In this document: positions 8,549 through 18,400 of the stretch, in pieces
Position numbering within the stretch: the stretch's first letter is position 1
Layout: each line of letters opens with the position of its first letter
Origin: an uncultured Burkholderiales bacterium
GTDB lineage: Bacteria; Pseudomonadota; Gammaproteobacteria; Burkholderiales; Burkholderiaceae_C
Assembly (NCBI GenBank): GCA_943908475.1
Contig: CALTTG010000011.1
Coordinates: 17,547 to 81,546, forward strand
Reading direction: 5' to 3'
Length of the DNA stretch: 64,000 bases
Position numbers and translations under genes: made by a program
The notes under the pieces: generated by a model
What the model was told of the DNA's origin: nothing
What the model saw: the letters and a program-made list of their open reading frames with translations, nothing else
The model's database searches: none

Positions 8549-9619
8549 TCACTCGGGAGTCACCGAGCCAGCGGACCCAACCCGTTGGCGGTAGGCGCTG
8601 GGGGTCTCCCCGGTCCACCGCTTGAAGGCGCGGGTGAAGTTCGCTGGATTCAAGTACCCCAACTGCACCGCGACCTCGTCGATGCGCAGGGTGGACTCCT
8701 TCAAGAGTGACAAAGCCTCCAGCCGCTTGTGTTCATTGACGAGCTCTCGAAAATTCAGTCCCTGGCGCTCCAAGCGTCGAGCCAAGGTGCGAGAAGACAC
8801 CCTCATTCGCTCGGCCACCCGAGGCAAACTGGCGAAGCCATCCTTGGACACCTCCAACGCCTCGGCCACCGAAGCGGTGAACGACTCCTCGCTGCGGCGA
8901 ACCTTGGCCAACTCGCTTTCACACCACTCGCGCGCTTGCAAGGCAGCCAAAGGCTGTGCGAGGGTGGGCCGCTGGGTCAACAAATCGCGGTGAATGAACA
9001 AGCCATCGTGATGGGCGCCAAATGTGGTGGGGGGCAACAAGCGCTCGTATCGGGCAAACGCCGCCGGACGCGCCCAGCTCAGCAACACCCTGGCGTGCGT
9101 CAGATGGGCGGCGTGCGACGCCCCTCCAGCCAGATGCCGGGCACAGTTCAACCAGGCGGCCAGCGTGCTTTCCACGGCGAACCGATGGGCAAAGCCCAAA
9201 GGCATCTTGGCGCTGACCTGAATGTGCACGCCCTCCTCGGTCCGATGGTGCCGAATGTCCACAAATCGCGAGCCCAGGGGCGCATATCGAACCGCGACTT
9301 CCAGCGCATCCTCCAGCGTGCTCGACGAGATCAACGCCAGCCCCATCGGGCCAAACATCGTCGGAGGAACGTGCAGCCCCAACTCGATCCCGAAACAGGG
9401 ATCTTGGGTCAAGGACAAGACTTGGTGAATCAGGACGGCGTAGCGGTCGGCAGGCACCAGGGCCCTTGGGTCTGCCAAGTCGGTCTCCGCCAACCCCGCT
9501 TGCCGCAGCAACCGCCCTCGGTCAAGCCCGCGGCCCACCGCGAGATCACACAGCAGCACCAACAAGGCCGCAGGCACGGGCGGGGCGAGATGCGCCCCAG
9601 GAATGTCTCGAAGGAACAC
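8549..9619 (-). CDS. AraC-family transcriptional regulator (OruR/arabinose-binding-like N-domain)
   Basis: A DNA-binding regulator with the roughly 200-residue N-terminal domain seen in OruR-type AraC proteins (PAALLVLLCDLAVGRGLDR, later FGPMGLALISSSTLEDAL) and a C-terminal double helix-turn-helix (VAERMRVSSRTLARRLERQG and IDEVAVQLGYLNPANFTRAF, ending RWTGETPSAYR). It is transcribed away from the secreted hydrolase gene at 9766, so that gene is the likely target. The start is uncertain: GTG at 9619 gives a family-typical N-terminus, while a GTG at 9697 would add 26 poorly family-like residues and run through a perfect dyad at 9681-9712. I favour 9619. Confidence 0.8.
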   Translation of the reverse strand: MFLRDIPGAHLAPPVPAALLVLLCDLAVGRGLDRGRLLRQAGLAETDLADPRALVPADRYAVLIHQVLSLTQDPCFGIELGLHVPPTMFGPMGLALISSSTLEDALEVAVRYAPLGSRFVDIRHHRTEEGVHIQVSAKMPLGFAHRFAVESTLAAWLNCARHLAGGASHAAHLTHARVLLSWARPAAFARYERLLPPTTFGAHHDGLFIHRDLLTQRPTLAQPLAALQAREWCESELAKVRRSEESFTASVAEALEVSKDGFASLPRVAERMRVSSRTLARRLERQGLNFRELVNEHKRLEALSLLKESTLRIDEVAVQLGYLNPANFTRAFKRWTGETPSAYRQRVGSAGSVTPE

Positions 9620-9680
9620 GGGCAGACCACCACAACGCAACGAAGAACTCAGGCAATGGTGTCGGAAAGTCAGGCGGACG

Positions 9681-9712
9681 GTGAATCTGGAAAACACTCA
9701 TTGCAGATTCAC
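9681..9712. promoter_or_regulatory. Inverted repeat in the divergent regulator/hydrolase region, possible operator
   Basis: Perfect 8-bp arms GTGAATCT and AGATTCAC separated by 16 bases lie between an AraC-type regulator gene and the divergent hydrolase gene. The placement fits a regulator site, although AraC proteins more often bind direct repeats. No T-tract follows, so a terminator is unlikely. Confidence 0.45.
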
Positions 9713-9765
9713 CTATTTAGTTCACCATCAGAACATTAAACCCCCAACCTTGGAGCAACCTCACC

Positions 9766-11178
9766 ATGACGACCCTGTCGACTGGCGCCCTGCGTCCCTT
9801 GAGCCTGGCCTGGCTGTTGGCCTGTGCCGTGACCACCAGTCACGCTGCCGCACCGCGGCTGTCCATCGAGGCCCCGCCTCCTGGCAACAGCTACGGTGAC
9901 CGAGCCGACCAATTCGGGGCAGCCCCGTTCATCGAGCAAGAGTTTTTTGTCCAGGGGCAGGCACGACGCTTCAAAGGCGTCGGCACGCTGGGCACCGATG
10001 GCAAATGGAATGTGGTGGTGGACTCCAGCAACCACCCCTACAAAACCGCCATCATCGTGCGGCGTCCCGCCAGCGCGGCGCAGTTCAATGGTGTCGTGCT
10101 GGTGGAGTGGCTCAACGTGAGCTCGGGCTACCCGCTGGATGTGGACTGGGGCATGAACCGCGAGGAGATTTTGCGCAAGGGCTACGCCTACGTGGGCGTG
10201 GCCAACCAGAAGGCTGGCATTCAGGGGGTGCAGAAACTGACCCAGTACGGTGACCGCTACGCCACAGGCAGCATCTCCAGCGACGACCTCTCCTACGACA
10301 TCCTCTCCCAGGTGGGACAAGCCTTGCGCGAGCAATCCGGCGTGCTGCTGGGTGGCCTCAAGCCGGTGAAATTGCTGGCCAGCGGGCACTCGCAATCGGC
10401 CGTTCGCCTCACCACCTACGCCAACGCCATTCAACCCATCGATCAAGTCTTTGATGGCCTCCTCATCCACGGTCGCGCCAACGTGGGTGCCAGCATTTCG
10501 TCGGTGGGCAGCAATGTCCCCTTGAGCTACACCCACATCCGGGCCGACAGCAAGGTGCCGGTGTTCCAGATTCAATCTCAAATGGACGTGACGGTGCAAT
10601 CGGGCACCTCGCAGGCGTTGGATTCCGACAAGGTTCGTTATTGGGAGGTGGCCGGCAGCGCACATGCCGACGAGTACCTGCTGGAGAACATCTACGCCGT
10701 CAGCGAGCGCGAGGTGGGGTTCGACCGCCCGACGTGCGGCAAACCTCACAACGCGATGCCGTTTTACATGGCCCAGAACGCGGCTCTGCGTCACCTGACG
10801 CGTTGGGTCAGCCAAGGCACGCTGCCGCCCGTGGCTCCGCGCCTGAAGCGCAACTGGTTGGGCAGCATCACCAAAGACACCCATGGCAATGGGGTGGGTG
10901 GCTTGCGTTTGCCGGACATTGAGACGCCTGTGGCCACCTACGGCAATGCCAACTTCACCTCGGGTTCGCTGGCCTTCTTGGATCTGTTCGCCTGCGTCGC
11001 CGGCGGCTACACCGAGCCCTTCAGCGCCAGCAAGCTCAAGGCGCTGTATCCGACGACGACTGCTTATGTGAGCAAGTTCAAGGCTGCGGCCGACGCTGCA
11101 CTGGCGGCCGGACACATCCTGCCGGAAGACCACGCCAAGGCATTGGCCCGGGCAAAAGCCACGGCCTTGCCCCAGTGA
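9766..11178 (+). CDS. Secreted alpha/beta-hydrolase-domain protein
   Basis: A 470-residue exported protein with a signal peptide (MTTLSTGALRPLSLAWLLAC, cleavage near SHA). It resembles the family annotated simply as alpha/beta hydrolase domain: VVLVEWLNVSSG near residue 115, DWGMNREEILRKGYAYVGV, and a nucleophile-elbow-like GHSQSA (Ser about residue 209) followed by RLTTYANAI. A late GSAHADEYL segment may supply the catalytic His. The substrate is unknown; related proteins are described as esterase-like. Its divergent AraC-type neighbour probably controls it. It ends about 20 bases before the stop of a convergent gene. Confidence 0.75.
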   Translation: MTTLSTGALRPLSLAWLLACAVTTSHAAAPRLSIEAPPPGNSYGDRADQFGAAPFIEQEFFVQGQARRFKGVGTLGTDGKWNVVVDSSNHPYKTAIIVRRPASAAQFNGVVLVEWLNVSSGYPLDVDWGMNREEILRKGYAYVGVANQKAGIQGVQKLTQYGDRYATGSISSDDLSYDILSQVGQALREQSGVLLGGLKPVKLLASGHSQSAVRLTTYANAIQPIDQVFDGLLIHGRANVGASISSVGSNVPLSYTHIRADSKVPVFQIQSQMDVTVQSGTSQALDSDKVRYWEVAGSAHADEYLLENIYAVSEREVGFDRPTCGKPHNAMPFYMAQNAALRHLTRWVSQGTLPPVAPRLKRNWLGSITKDTHGNGVGGLRLPDIETPVATYGNANFTSGSLAFLDLFACVAGGYTEPFSASKLKALYPTTTAYVSKFKAAADAALAAGHILPEDHAKALARAKATALPQ

Positions 11179-11200
11179 CCTCTGCCCCCACGGGCAGGGC

Positions 11201-11626
11201 TCAGGCCTGAGAGGATGGAACGCCCTCTCGGGCACGCTCGGCGTAACGATTGAACCGCCAAGACGAGGCTTCCAAGGTGATGCGGCGCCAAGTGCCCCGC
11301 TTTTCGCCGGGGCTCATTTCGGGCCACAACTGCACCTCGTCGAAGGTGCGCCCACAGCCCTTGCACAGGTCATCGCCCTGGCTGGTCGAGCAAATGGCAA
11401 TGCAAGGCGTGTCGGGGGTCGTCTCGTACCACGCCATCCAGGCGGCATGGGCCGCCGACGGCATGGTGTCTTCGTCGCACTCGACCTCGTGGTAGTACAC
11501 CAGCAAGGCATACACCTCGGCGAGGGCTCGCAGCTCCGGGCAAAGGCCCACGCCGTCGGGCGACGGCGCACGGTCTCTCCACCAATTGATGGCCGATTCA
11601 ATGTCGGTGATGTGGATGCCTGCCAT
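11201..11626 (-). CDS. DUF3717 and DUF1289 domain protein
   Basis: A 141-residue cytoplasmic protein of unknown function. The N-terminal half (IHITDIESAINWWR...CPELRALAEVYALLVYY) matches DUF3717, a small domain typical of Burkholderiales. The C-terminal half is a DUF1289 domain with four cysteines (PCIAICSTSQGDDLCKGCGR, then the conserved WPEMSPGEKR), which could bind a metal. The ATG at 11626 starts 18 bases after the trpS stop. A TTG upstream at 11647 would overlap trpS but adds nothing family-like. It is probably cotranscribed with trpS. Confidence 0.8.
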   Translation of the reverse strand: MAGIHITDIESAINWWRDRAPSPDGVGLCPELRALAEVYALLVYYHEVECDEDTMPSAAHAAWMAWYETTPDTPCIAICSTSQGDDLCKGCGRTFDEVQLWPEMSPGEKRGTWRRITLEASSWRFNRYAERAREGVPSSQA

Positions 11627-11643
11627 GGCGTGTCGCGGGCCGA

Positions 11644-12984
11644 TCAAGACTGACGCGCTGCTTTGGCTTGCGCCTCGGCCAAAGTGGCCGCCACCAAGGC
11701 GTTCAATGCCGCATGCAGATCGGCTTCGGTCACGCCATCGCCCCGTTGAACAGGTGCCTCCGCCAGGGCCCCAACCCCCTCTTGCTTGAAGCGCTTGACC
11801 CAGTTGCCGGCCTCGCGACCGTCGGCAAATGCCGAGCTCTGCAACAACACCTGCCCCGCTGAGGCCGTGACCTTGAAATAGAACTGGCCATCGGCCTCGC
11901 GGTACTGTTTGACCAGTGGGGGCGACGGCTTGTCGTCGACGACCACGGCCGACTGAACCGCACCCGAGGCCACCATGCGGCGCAGGCCCACGGCATGACG
12001 CAACGCCTTGAGGAAAGGCGTGGCGCGGGCTCGGGCCTTGTCGGCGCCCGCCTGGAGCACCGATTCGATCTCGCCGGGATGCGCGACCAGGTCGGCATAA
12101 CGCTCACGCATGGGGCCCACATGGTCGTCGATCAAGCGCACCAATTGCTGCTTGGCCTCGCCCCAGCCCAGACCGGCCCGCAGGTCGGATCGGAACTGCT
12201 GCCGTTGAGGCTCGGAGGCGAAGGCATCGTACAGCGTCACCAAGTGTGCGCCCTCCGGGTCTTTGGGCTCGCCAGGCAGTTTGGAGTCGGTCACCACACG
12301 GGCAATGGCATCCTTCAGGGCCTTGGCACCGCCCTCGAACAGGGGAATGGTGTTGTCGTAGCTTTTGCTCATCTTGCGGCCATCCAGGCCCGGCAAGGTG
12401 GCCACACTGTCTTCGATTTCGGCCTCAGGCAACACGAACAATTCCTGGCCGCCACCATACAGATGGTTGAAGCGCTGGGCCACATCACGCGCCATCTCGA
12501 TGTGCTGCACCTGGTCGCGGCCCACGGGCACGCGGTGGGCGTTGAACATCAGGATGTCGGCGGCCATCAAGACGGGATAGCAAAACAGCCCCATGGTCAC
12601 GCCGTCGTCGGGCTCCACACCCTTGGCCTCATTGGCATCCACCGAGGCCTTGTAGGCATGAGCCCGGTTCATCTGGCCTTTGGCCGTGACGCACGTGAGC
12701 AGCCAGTTCAACTCGGTGATCTCAGGGATGTCGCTCTGCGCATAGAAGGTCACGCGCGACGTGTCCAAGCCCGCAGCCAGCCATGTGGCCGCGATTTCGA
12801 GGCGGGAACGTGCGATGCGGGCCGGGTCATCGCACTTGATGAGGGCGTGGTAATCGGCCAGGAAGAAGAAACTCTCGACCCCCGGCTCACGGCTGGCCAC
12901 GATGGCCGGTCGGATGGCACCGACGTAGTTGCCCAGGTGGGGCGTGCCGGTGGTGGTGATGCCGGTGAGGACTCGTTGCGTCAT
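11644..12984 (-). CDS. trpS: Tryptophanyl-tRNA synthetase
   Basis: Charges tRNA-Trp. The 446-residue product has the class Ic signature GTPHLGNYVGAI (HLGN at residues 16-19), the tryptophan-binding and dimer segments (MNRAHAYKA, PVGRDQVQHIEMARD) and KMSKS (residues 204-208). After the roughly 335-residue catalytic core there is a C-terminal extension of about 100 residues (FYFKVTASAGQVLLQSSAF) of the kind seen in betaproteobacterial TrpRS. The start at 12984 begins MTQRVLTGI; a codon 18 bases upstream is possible but adds no recognisable residues. Confidence 0.95.
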   Translation of the reverse strand: MTQRVLTGITTTGTPHLGNYVGAIRPAIVASREPGVESFFFLADYHALIKCDDPARIARSRLEIAATWLAAGLDTSRVTFYAQSDIPEITELNWLLTCVTAKGQMNRAHAYKASVDANEAKGVEPDDGVTMGLFCYPVLMAADILMFNAHRVPVGRDQVQHIEMARDVAQRFNHLYGGGQELFVLPEAEIEDSVATLPGLDGRKMSKSYDNTIPLFEGGAKALKDAIARVVTDSKLPGEPKDPEGAHLVTLYDAFASEPQRQQFRSDLRAGLGWGEAKQQLVRLIDDHVGPMRERYADLVAHPGEIESVLQAGADKARARATPFLKALRHAVGLRRMVASGAVQSAVVVDDKPSPPLVKQYREADGQFYFKVTASAGQVLLQSSAFADGREAGNWVKRFKQEGVGALAEAPVQRGDGVTEADLHAALNALVAATLAEAQAKAARQS

Positions 12985-13111
12985 GGCGAAATTCAGGGCC
13001 AAAAGCCAGCGTTGAGGGGTCGAAAAGGTGTGTGATTGTAGGTCGCCCCCTTCGCCGGTGGGGGGCGGAGGGGCATGGGGAGGCCAACGGGCCCACTACA
13101 CTGGAGGCCCC

Positions 13112-13753
13112 ATGAAAAACATCGTCATCCTGATCTCGGGCCGGGGCTCCAACATGGAAGCCATTGTCAAGGCCTGTGCGCAAGAACAGTGGCCCGCGCG
13201 CGTGGCCGCCGTCATCAGCAACAAGGCCTCCGCCTCCGGCCTGCAGTTTGCGGCCGAGCGGGGCATTGCCACGGCGGTGGTGGACCACAGGCCGTTCGAC
13301 AGCCGTGACGCTTTTGACGCCGAACTGGCCCGGGTGATCGACGGTTTTTCCCCCGACGTGGTGGTGCTGGCCGGCTTCATGCGCATCCTCACCGAGGGGT
13401 TTGTGCGCCGCTTCGAGGGCCGACTGGTGAACATTCACCCCTCGTTGCTGCCAGCCTTCCCGGGGCTGCACACCCACCAGCGCGCTTTGGAGGCGGGTTG
13501 CAAAGTGGCCGGTGCCACCGTGCACTTGGTCACCCCCGAGCTGGACCATGGGCCCATCATCGCGCAAGCCGTGGTGCCGGTGCAGCCCAATGACACCCCC
13601 AGCAGCCTGGCTGAACGGGTGCTGGTGCAAGAGCACCAGATCTACCCCCAAGCGGTGCGCTGGATGGTGGAAGACGCGCTGCGCGTGAGCACCAGCGGCA
13701 TCGTCACCATCACGGGTGAGGGCGACACCGCCCAAGCCCGTTTCGGGGGCTGA
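13112..13753 (+). CDS. purN: Phosphoribosylglycinamide formyltransferase
   Basis: Transfers a formyl group from 10-formyltetrahydrofolate to GAR in purine synthesis. The 213-residue product carries ILISGRGSNMEAIV at the N-terminus (phosphate binding), AGFMRILT, and the active-site segments NIHPSLLPAFPG (catalytic Asn and His) and VTPELDHGPIIAQ (catalytic Asp). Length matches E. coli PurN (212). A TGGAGG precedes the ATG by about five bases. It stands alone, divergent from trpS. Confidence 0.96.
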   Translation: MKNIVILISGRGSNMEAIVKACAQEQWPARVAAVISNKASASGLQFAAERGIATAVVDHRPFDSRDAFDAELARVIDGFSPDVVVLAGFMRILTEGFVRRFEGRLVNIHPSLLPAFPGLHTHQRALEAGCKVAGATVHLVTPELDHGPIIAQAVVPVQPNDTPSSLAERVLVQEHQIYPQAVRWMVEDALRVSTSGIVTITGEGDTAQARFGG

Positions 13754-13765
13754 GCGGGTTTTCGC

Positions 13766-14419
13766 TCAAGGGCGCCGACGACGCGCCGCCATGCCGGTGG
13801 CCACCGCCAGCCCCACCAAGCCCAAGGCCCAGGACTCGGGTTCGGGCACCGGCGTGATGACCTTGAAGTTGTCAAACCCAATGACCTCGATGGGGCCATC
13901 GGCGGCTTCCATGCTGAACTGAACACCCGACAGGCTGGTCAGCACCGTGCTCAAGGGGGCGGTGCCTTGGCTGAAGACTGCGTTGGTGAGGCTGGCGCTG
14001 TAGGTCTTCCAGGTGGGGCCGGGCTCGGTGATGAGGCTGCCGACCTGGGGCGCCAAGTCGAACGAGGCCGACTGACCGCTGGTCGAGGTGAAGGTGATCG
14101 TGCCGAAGTCAGGCCACGAGGGCGAAATGCCGTTCAACATGATCGCGTCAAACGACACGTTGCCGCCGAAGTAGGCCGACCAATCCTCGCCCCCGGCGGC
14201 CACCGGCGCGTTCAGGAACAAGAAACTGCCCGTGGTGTCTTTGACCGACAGAAAGCCATTGCCCGCGCTGACCAAGTGCGTCAGCTCGCCATCACCCGTG
14301 ATGAAAAAGCCTTCGGTGCCGCTGTCAAAGCCAGCAGCCATGCCCGCTGCCGATGCAGAGCCGATGGCCGCCCCCGCCAGTGAAGCGCCCAACAGGGTCG
14401 CGCGCAAGAACGTCAACAT
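13766..14419 (-). CDS. PEP-CTERM sorting-domain protein
   Basis: A 217-residue exported protein with a signal peptide (MLTFLRATLLGASLAGAAIG, cleavage near SASA) and a C-terminal tail VPEPESWALGLVGL, hydrophobic helix, then MAARRRRP. This is the exosortase recognition signal, the second such tail in the window. The body looks beta-rich (GSFLFLNAPVAAGGEDWSAY, VSFDAIMLNG), compatible with a surface-attached lectin-like domain, but I recognise no enzyme. The start at 14419 is fixed by GGGAGG and by the signal peptide; open frame continues upstream but is not protein-like. It converges on purN with a 12-base gap. Confidence 0.85.
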   Translation of the reverse strand: MLTFLRATLLGASLAGAAIGSASAAGMAAGFDSGTEGFFITGDGELTHLVSAGNGFLSVKDTTGSFLFLNAPVAAGGEDWSAYFGGNVSFDAIMLNGISPSWPDFGTITFTSTSGQSASFDLAPQVGSLITEPGPTWKTYSASLTNAVFSQGTAPLSTVLTSLSGVQFSMEAADGPIEVIGFDNFKVITPVPEPESWALGLVGLAVATGMAARRRRP

Positions 14420-14447
14420 GGAAACCTCCCTCGAATGTGATCGTCCG

Positions 14448-14476
14448 AGTCTAGTGGGGCCCTGGGTCGACCACAA
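14448..14476 (-). promoter_or_regulatory. Candidate sigma-70-type promoter of the PEP-CTERM gene
   Basis: On the minus strand TTGTGG (14471-14476) and TAGACT (14448-14453) are separated by 17 bases and lie about 30 bases before the start codon at 14419. The match to TTGACA/TATAAT is moderate, so this is a suggestion only. Confidence 0.35.
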
Positions 14477-14538
14477 GCGCTGTTGACATCTGCACACACA
14501 CACCACGCTGCGGGCCACGCAAGCCGTCTCGGCCCGGA

Positions 14539-15474
14539 TCAGGCCGAAATGGCTCGGGTGGCCAGCGCGGCCGCAGCAGCCCGGGTTTCTACACCCAGCT
14601 TCTCGAAGATGTGTTCCAGGTGCTTGTTGACCGTGCGGTGGCTCATGCCCAAGATGTCGGCGATGTCGCGGTTGGTCTTGCCTTTGGCCAACCAAGACAA
14701 CACCTCGGTTTCACGTGGCGTGAGCGATGCAATCTCCAGCCGGTCGGGTCCTGCTTCGACACTGCCCTCATCGGCCAATTCGCTCACCTCGCTGAGCAAC
14801 ACCATGGTTTCGCCCAAGCCAGCAGCCCCCAGACAGCGCGCCACCAGGGTGTTGGTCGTGCTCATCACACGCGGTGGAACCGGCACCGGGACCTCGGCCC
14901 CCACGGGGCAGCGCGACAGCTGCTGGAGCCAGTCCAGTGGGGCATCGCCTTCCAGGTCGGGAAAGCTTCGCCGCAGCCAGCGTTCAGCCTGTGGGGAGCG
15001 CCAGGCGATGCGTTGCCGGGCATCGAGCACCAGCACGCCATGCCCGCCCACGTCCACAGCCTCACGGGCCAATCGCGTCACCCGCGCGTTTCGCACATGC
15101 GTGGCCAGACGCACCAGCACCTCCTCGATGCGAACCGGCTTGACCACGTAGTCCACCCCGCCCGCGTCGAAGCCCGCCACGATGTCGGCGGTTTCCGACA
15201 ACCCCGTCATGAAGATGACCGGCACGTGCGACCAGACACTGTGCGCCTTGATGCGCTGGCATGTTTGAAAACCCGACATGCCAGGCATGACCGCGTCGAG
15301 CAAGATGGCGTCGGGCACGACCAGTTCCAGCCGGCTCAAGGCCTGCTCACCATCGCGCGCCACCAAGACGGTGTAGCCCTCGCGCGCCAGGGCGTCGCAC
15401 AACATTCTCAAGGTGTCAGGAGCATCGTCCACCACCAGCACAGTGCCCTGGTGACGATCAGGATTGGGGCTCAT
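14539..15474 (-). CDS. Response regulator with LuxR-type DNA-binding domain
   Basis: A 311-residue transcription regulator, the likely partner of the overlapping sensor kinase gene. The receiver domain (residues 11-128) has the acidic pair Asp16/Asp17, the phospho-acceptor Asp60 (ILLDAVMPG) and Lys112 (YVVKP). A middle segment (about 141-200, GVLVLDARQRIAWRSPQAER) looks like a small PAS domain, which is unusual for a NarL-type regulator. The C-terminus is a LuxR helix-turn-helix (LTPRETEVLSWLAKGKTNRD, TVNKHLEHIFEKLGV). The kinase gene ends inside this gene with a 17-base overlap, so the two are translationally linked. I infer that it activates the amide transporter operon and amiE via TACGT-N6-ACGTA. 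Confidence 0.92.
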   Translation of the reverse strand: MSPNPDRHQGTVLVVDDAPDTLRMLCDALAREGYTVLVARDGEQALSRLELVVPDAILLDAVMPGMSGFQTCQRIKAHSVWSHVPVIFMTGLSETADIVAGFDAGGVDYVVKPVRIEEVLVRLATHVRNARVTRLAREAVDVGGHGVLVLDARQRIAWRSPQAERWLRRSFPDLEGDAPLDWLQQLSRCPVGAEVPVPVPPRVMSTTNTLVARCLGAAGLGETMVLLSEVSELADEGSVEAGPDRLEIASLTPRETEVLSWLAKGKTNRDIADILGMSHRTVNKHLEHIFEKLGVETRAAAAALATRAISA

Positions 15475-18400
15475 CGAGTGGGTCCTCGTTGCATTCGTTC
15501 GATTCAGTCATTTGTCGCTCCAGGTCTTGCTGGACGCGATCGATCTCAAAAGCATCCATCCAGGCCATGTAGGTGACCCAGCGGGTGCGCCAGCGCGGGT
15601 GGCTGACCGTGCACCGCTGCAGGGCCTGCTGCAGCCCTTGCGGGTGCCCCAGGCGGGCCAGTTGCATGAGCTCGGCCAGCACCTCATCAGGCAAGGGCGG
15701 CAATGCCTCGTCGGGTCGAACGCGCTCGCCCTGAGGTCCCGCGGCGTTGGTCACCGGCGAAGGCGCGCCCTCTTCCACCCATTCGATTTGAACGAAGCGC
15801 TCCAGGGTATCGAGCAACTCTGACTCCATCACGGGTTTGCCGACAAAGGCCTGGCATTGGGCCGCCTGCAGGTTCTCCGTGCGGTTCTCAAACACATTGG
15901 CCGACACCATGATGATGGGCATCTGGAAACCCGCCTGACGAATGCGGCGAGCCGTGTGCCAGCCATCCAGATCGTCCATGCTGATGTCCAGCAACACGGC
16001 ATCAGGCGCCTGGGCCAGCACACTTTCGATGCATTCACTCCCGCTGGCGGCCTCTCGGATCAGGAAACCCAGGGGCATCAGCAAGCCGGCCAGCATCTGG
16101 CGCTGAATGGGCTGATCGTCGACCACGAGCAAGGTCTTGCGGGGCCCGAGATAGCCCACCACAGGCCGGTGCATGCGACGGGTCTGGCCCGTCTGTGGGG
16201 GCGTGGCCGGGGGCGAAATCTCCCGCAGGTAAAGGCGGGCGATGAAAGTGCTGCCGGTGTTCATGACGCTGCTCACCGTGAGCTCGCCGCCCATCAACTC
16301 CGTCAGCAGGTGCGTGATGGTCAGGCCCAAGCCCGTGCCAGGCTCGCTGCTGCGCCGGCCGGCACTGCCGCGTTCAAAGGGCAGGAAGATGCGCTCAAGG
16401 TCCTGCGGTGCAATGCCGATGCCCGTGTCTTCCACCTCGAAACGCAGCACCTCGCGCCGGGCATCGACACGCAGGGTGACCCGACCTCGTTCGGTGAAGC
16501 GCACCGCATTGCTCAGCAAGTTCAGCAAGATTTGGCGCAAGCGTTTGGCGTCAGCCTGCACCCATTCGGGCACGCGACCCTGGGTCTGCATCTCGAAGAT
16601 CAGGCCCTTGGCCTGCGCCTGCGGCGCCACCATGGCCACCAGATCGTCGAGGAACTCTCGCAGGGGCACGGGGCTGGCGTCCAATTTGAGCCGCCCCGCC
16701 TCGATGCGGGCCAACTCCAGCAGGCCATCGATCAGTCCCATCAAGTGTTCGCCACTGCGCTGGATGGTCTGCAACGGCCCACGCTTGCCGACTTCCCCCT
16801 CCTCTTTCAGCAAGATCTGGGCGTAGCCCAGGATGCTGTTGAGCGGCGTTCTCAACTCATGCGTCATGCCCGCGACATAGCGGGTCTTGGCTTGGTTGGC
16901 AGCCTCGGCCAACTCCTTGGCCGCCTGAAGCGCGGCATCGGTGCGACGGTGCGCGTCAATTTCCAGTTGCAGCAATTGGTTGTGGCGGTTGGAGTCGTCC
17001 TGGGCCATTCGTCGGCTCTCGGAAGCCAGCACCACCCACCACGAGCAAACGGCTGCGGCCAGCAACAGCAGGGCATACACCTTGACGAATGGCCCTTCGA
17101 GCACGCTGTGCGGCGACAGATCAGGGGCTGACCACCCCGGCGTGAGCACGCCTTCTTGGTAGTACACCACGCCCAACACGAAGGCCAAGGTGGCCGCCAA
17201 CGAGAGGAAGACCACAAGGTAGTGACCCACGCGAAAATTGATGCGTGCGGACCATGCTCTCGGCAACACGTGAGTGAGCGCATCGGACACCTGCTCGGCC
17301 GCTCGAGACCGAGACTTGCACCGGTCGTGACAACGGGACTCCAAGGTGCAACACAGCGAACAGATGGGGGCATCGTAGGCCGGGCACGTGGCCATGTCCT
17401 CCGACTCAAAGTGGTTTTCGCACACCGTGCACCGGATGGGCTCCCCCCGCATCCACGGCACTTGCTCAGCGCGCGCCATGTAATAGCGCCCCTGAGTGAA
17501 CCAAGCCAGCAAAGGCGCCAGACCGAACGCAATCCCCAGGGCGATGAAAGGAGACAGGGCCGCGGCCGTCTCCCCCATGACGCCAGTGTGGGCCGTGATG
17601 GCCACTGCAGCGGCCACCAAGGTGGCGCCCAACCCCACGGGGTTGAGGTCGTAGAGGTGAGCGCGCTTGAACTGGATGCCCTTGGGTGACCACCCCAAGG
17701 GCTTGTTGATGACCAGATCGGCCACCAACGCCCCCACCCAGGCAATGGCCACATTGCTGTACAAGCCCAGCACGCGCTCAAGCGCGCCAAACACGCCCAA
17801 GGTCATCAGCAAGACCGCGATCAGCACGTTGAAGACCAGCCACACCACACGTCCTGGATGGCTGTGGGTCAGGCGCGCGAAAAAATTGGACCAGGCCAAG
17901 GAACCCGCATAAGCATTGGTCACGTTGATCTTGACCTGAGAGATCACCACGAACAACACCGTCACCCACAGCGCCACCTCGGGGGACGAGAACACGGCAC
18001 TGAACCCGGCCAGGTACATCTGGGTCGGCTCAATCGCTTTGTCCACCGGCACTTCACGCTGCAAAGCCAGGAAGGCCAGGAACGCGCCGGCCAGCATCTT
18101 GAGCATGCCCGGCACGATCCATCCGGGGCCCGCAATCAGCACAGCGCTCCACCACCGCCAGCGGTTTTCGCGGGTTTTCTCAGGCAAGAACCGAAGGAAG
18201 TCCACTTGCTCGCCCACCTGCACGATCAGGGAGAAGGCCACCGTGGCGGCCATGCCGAACGCCAGCCAGGTGAAATCAGACTGCCCGGACGCTCGCCCAG
18301 TCAAGGTCGTGAACTCGGCGTAAGCCTGCGGGTTCTGGAATGCGACGGCCATGAAGGGCAGCACCCACAGGGCCAGCCACACCGGTTGGGTCCAGAGCTG

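Noticed and set aside
8544..8562. Terminator after the lipase foldase gene (short GACTC/GAGTC repeat)
   Set aside because: The stem is only about five base pairs and no T-tract follows on either strand.
13751..13768. Hairpin TGAGCG/CGCTCA between purN and the PEP-CTERM gene as terminator
   Set aside because: Six base pairs with the T run in the loop, not after the stem; too weak to call.
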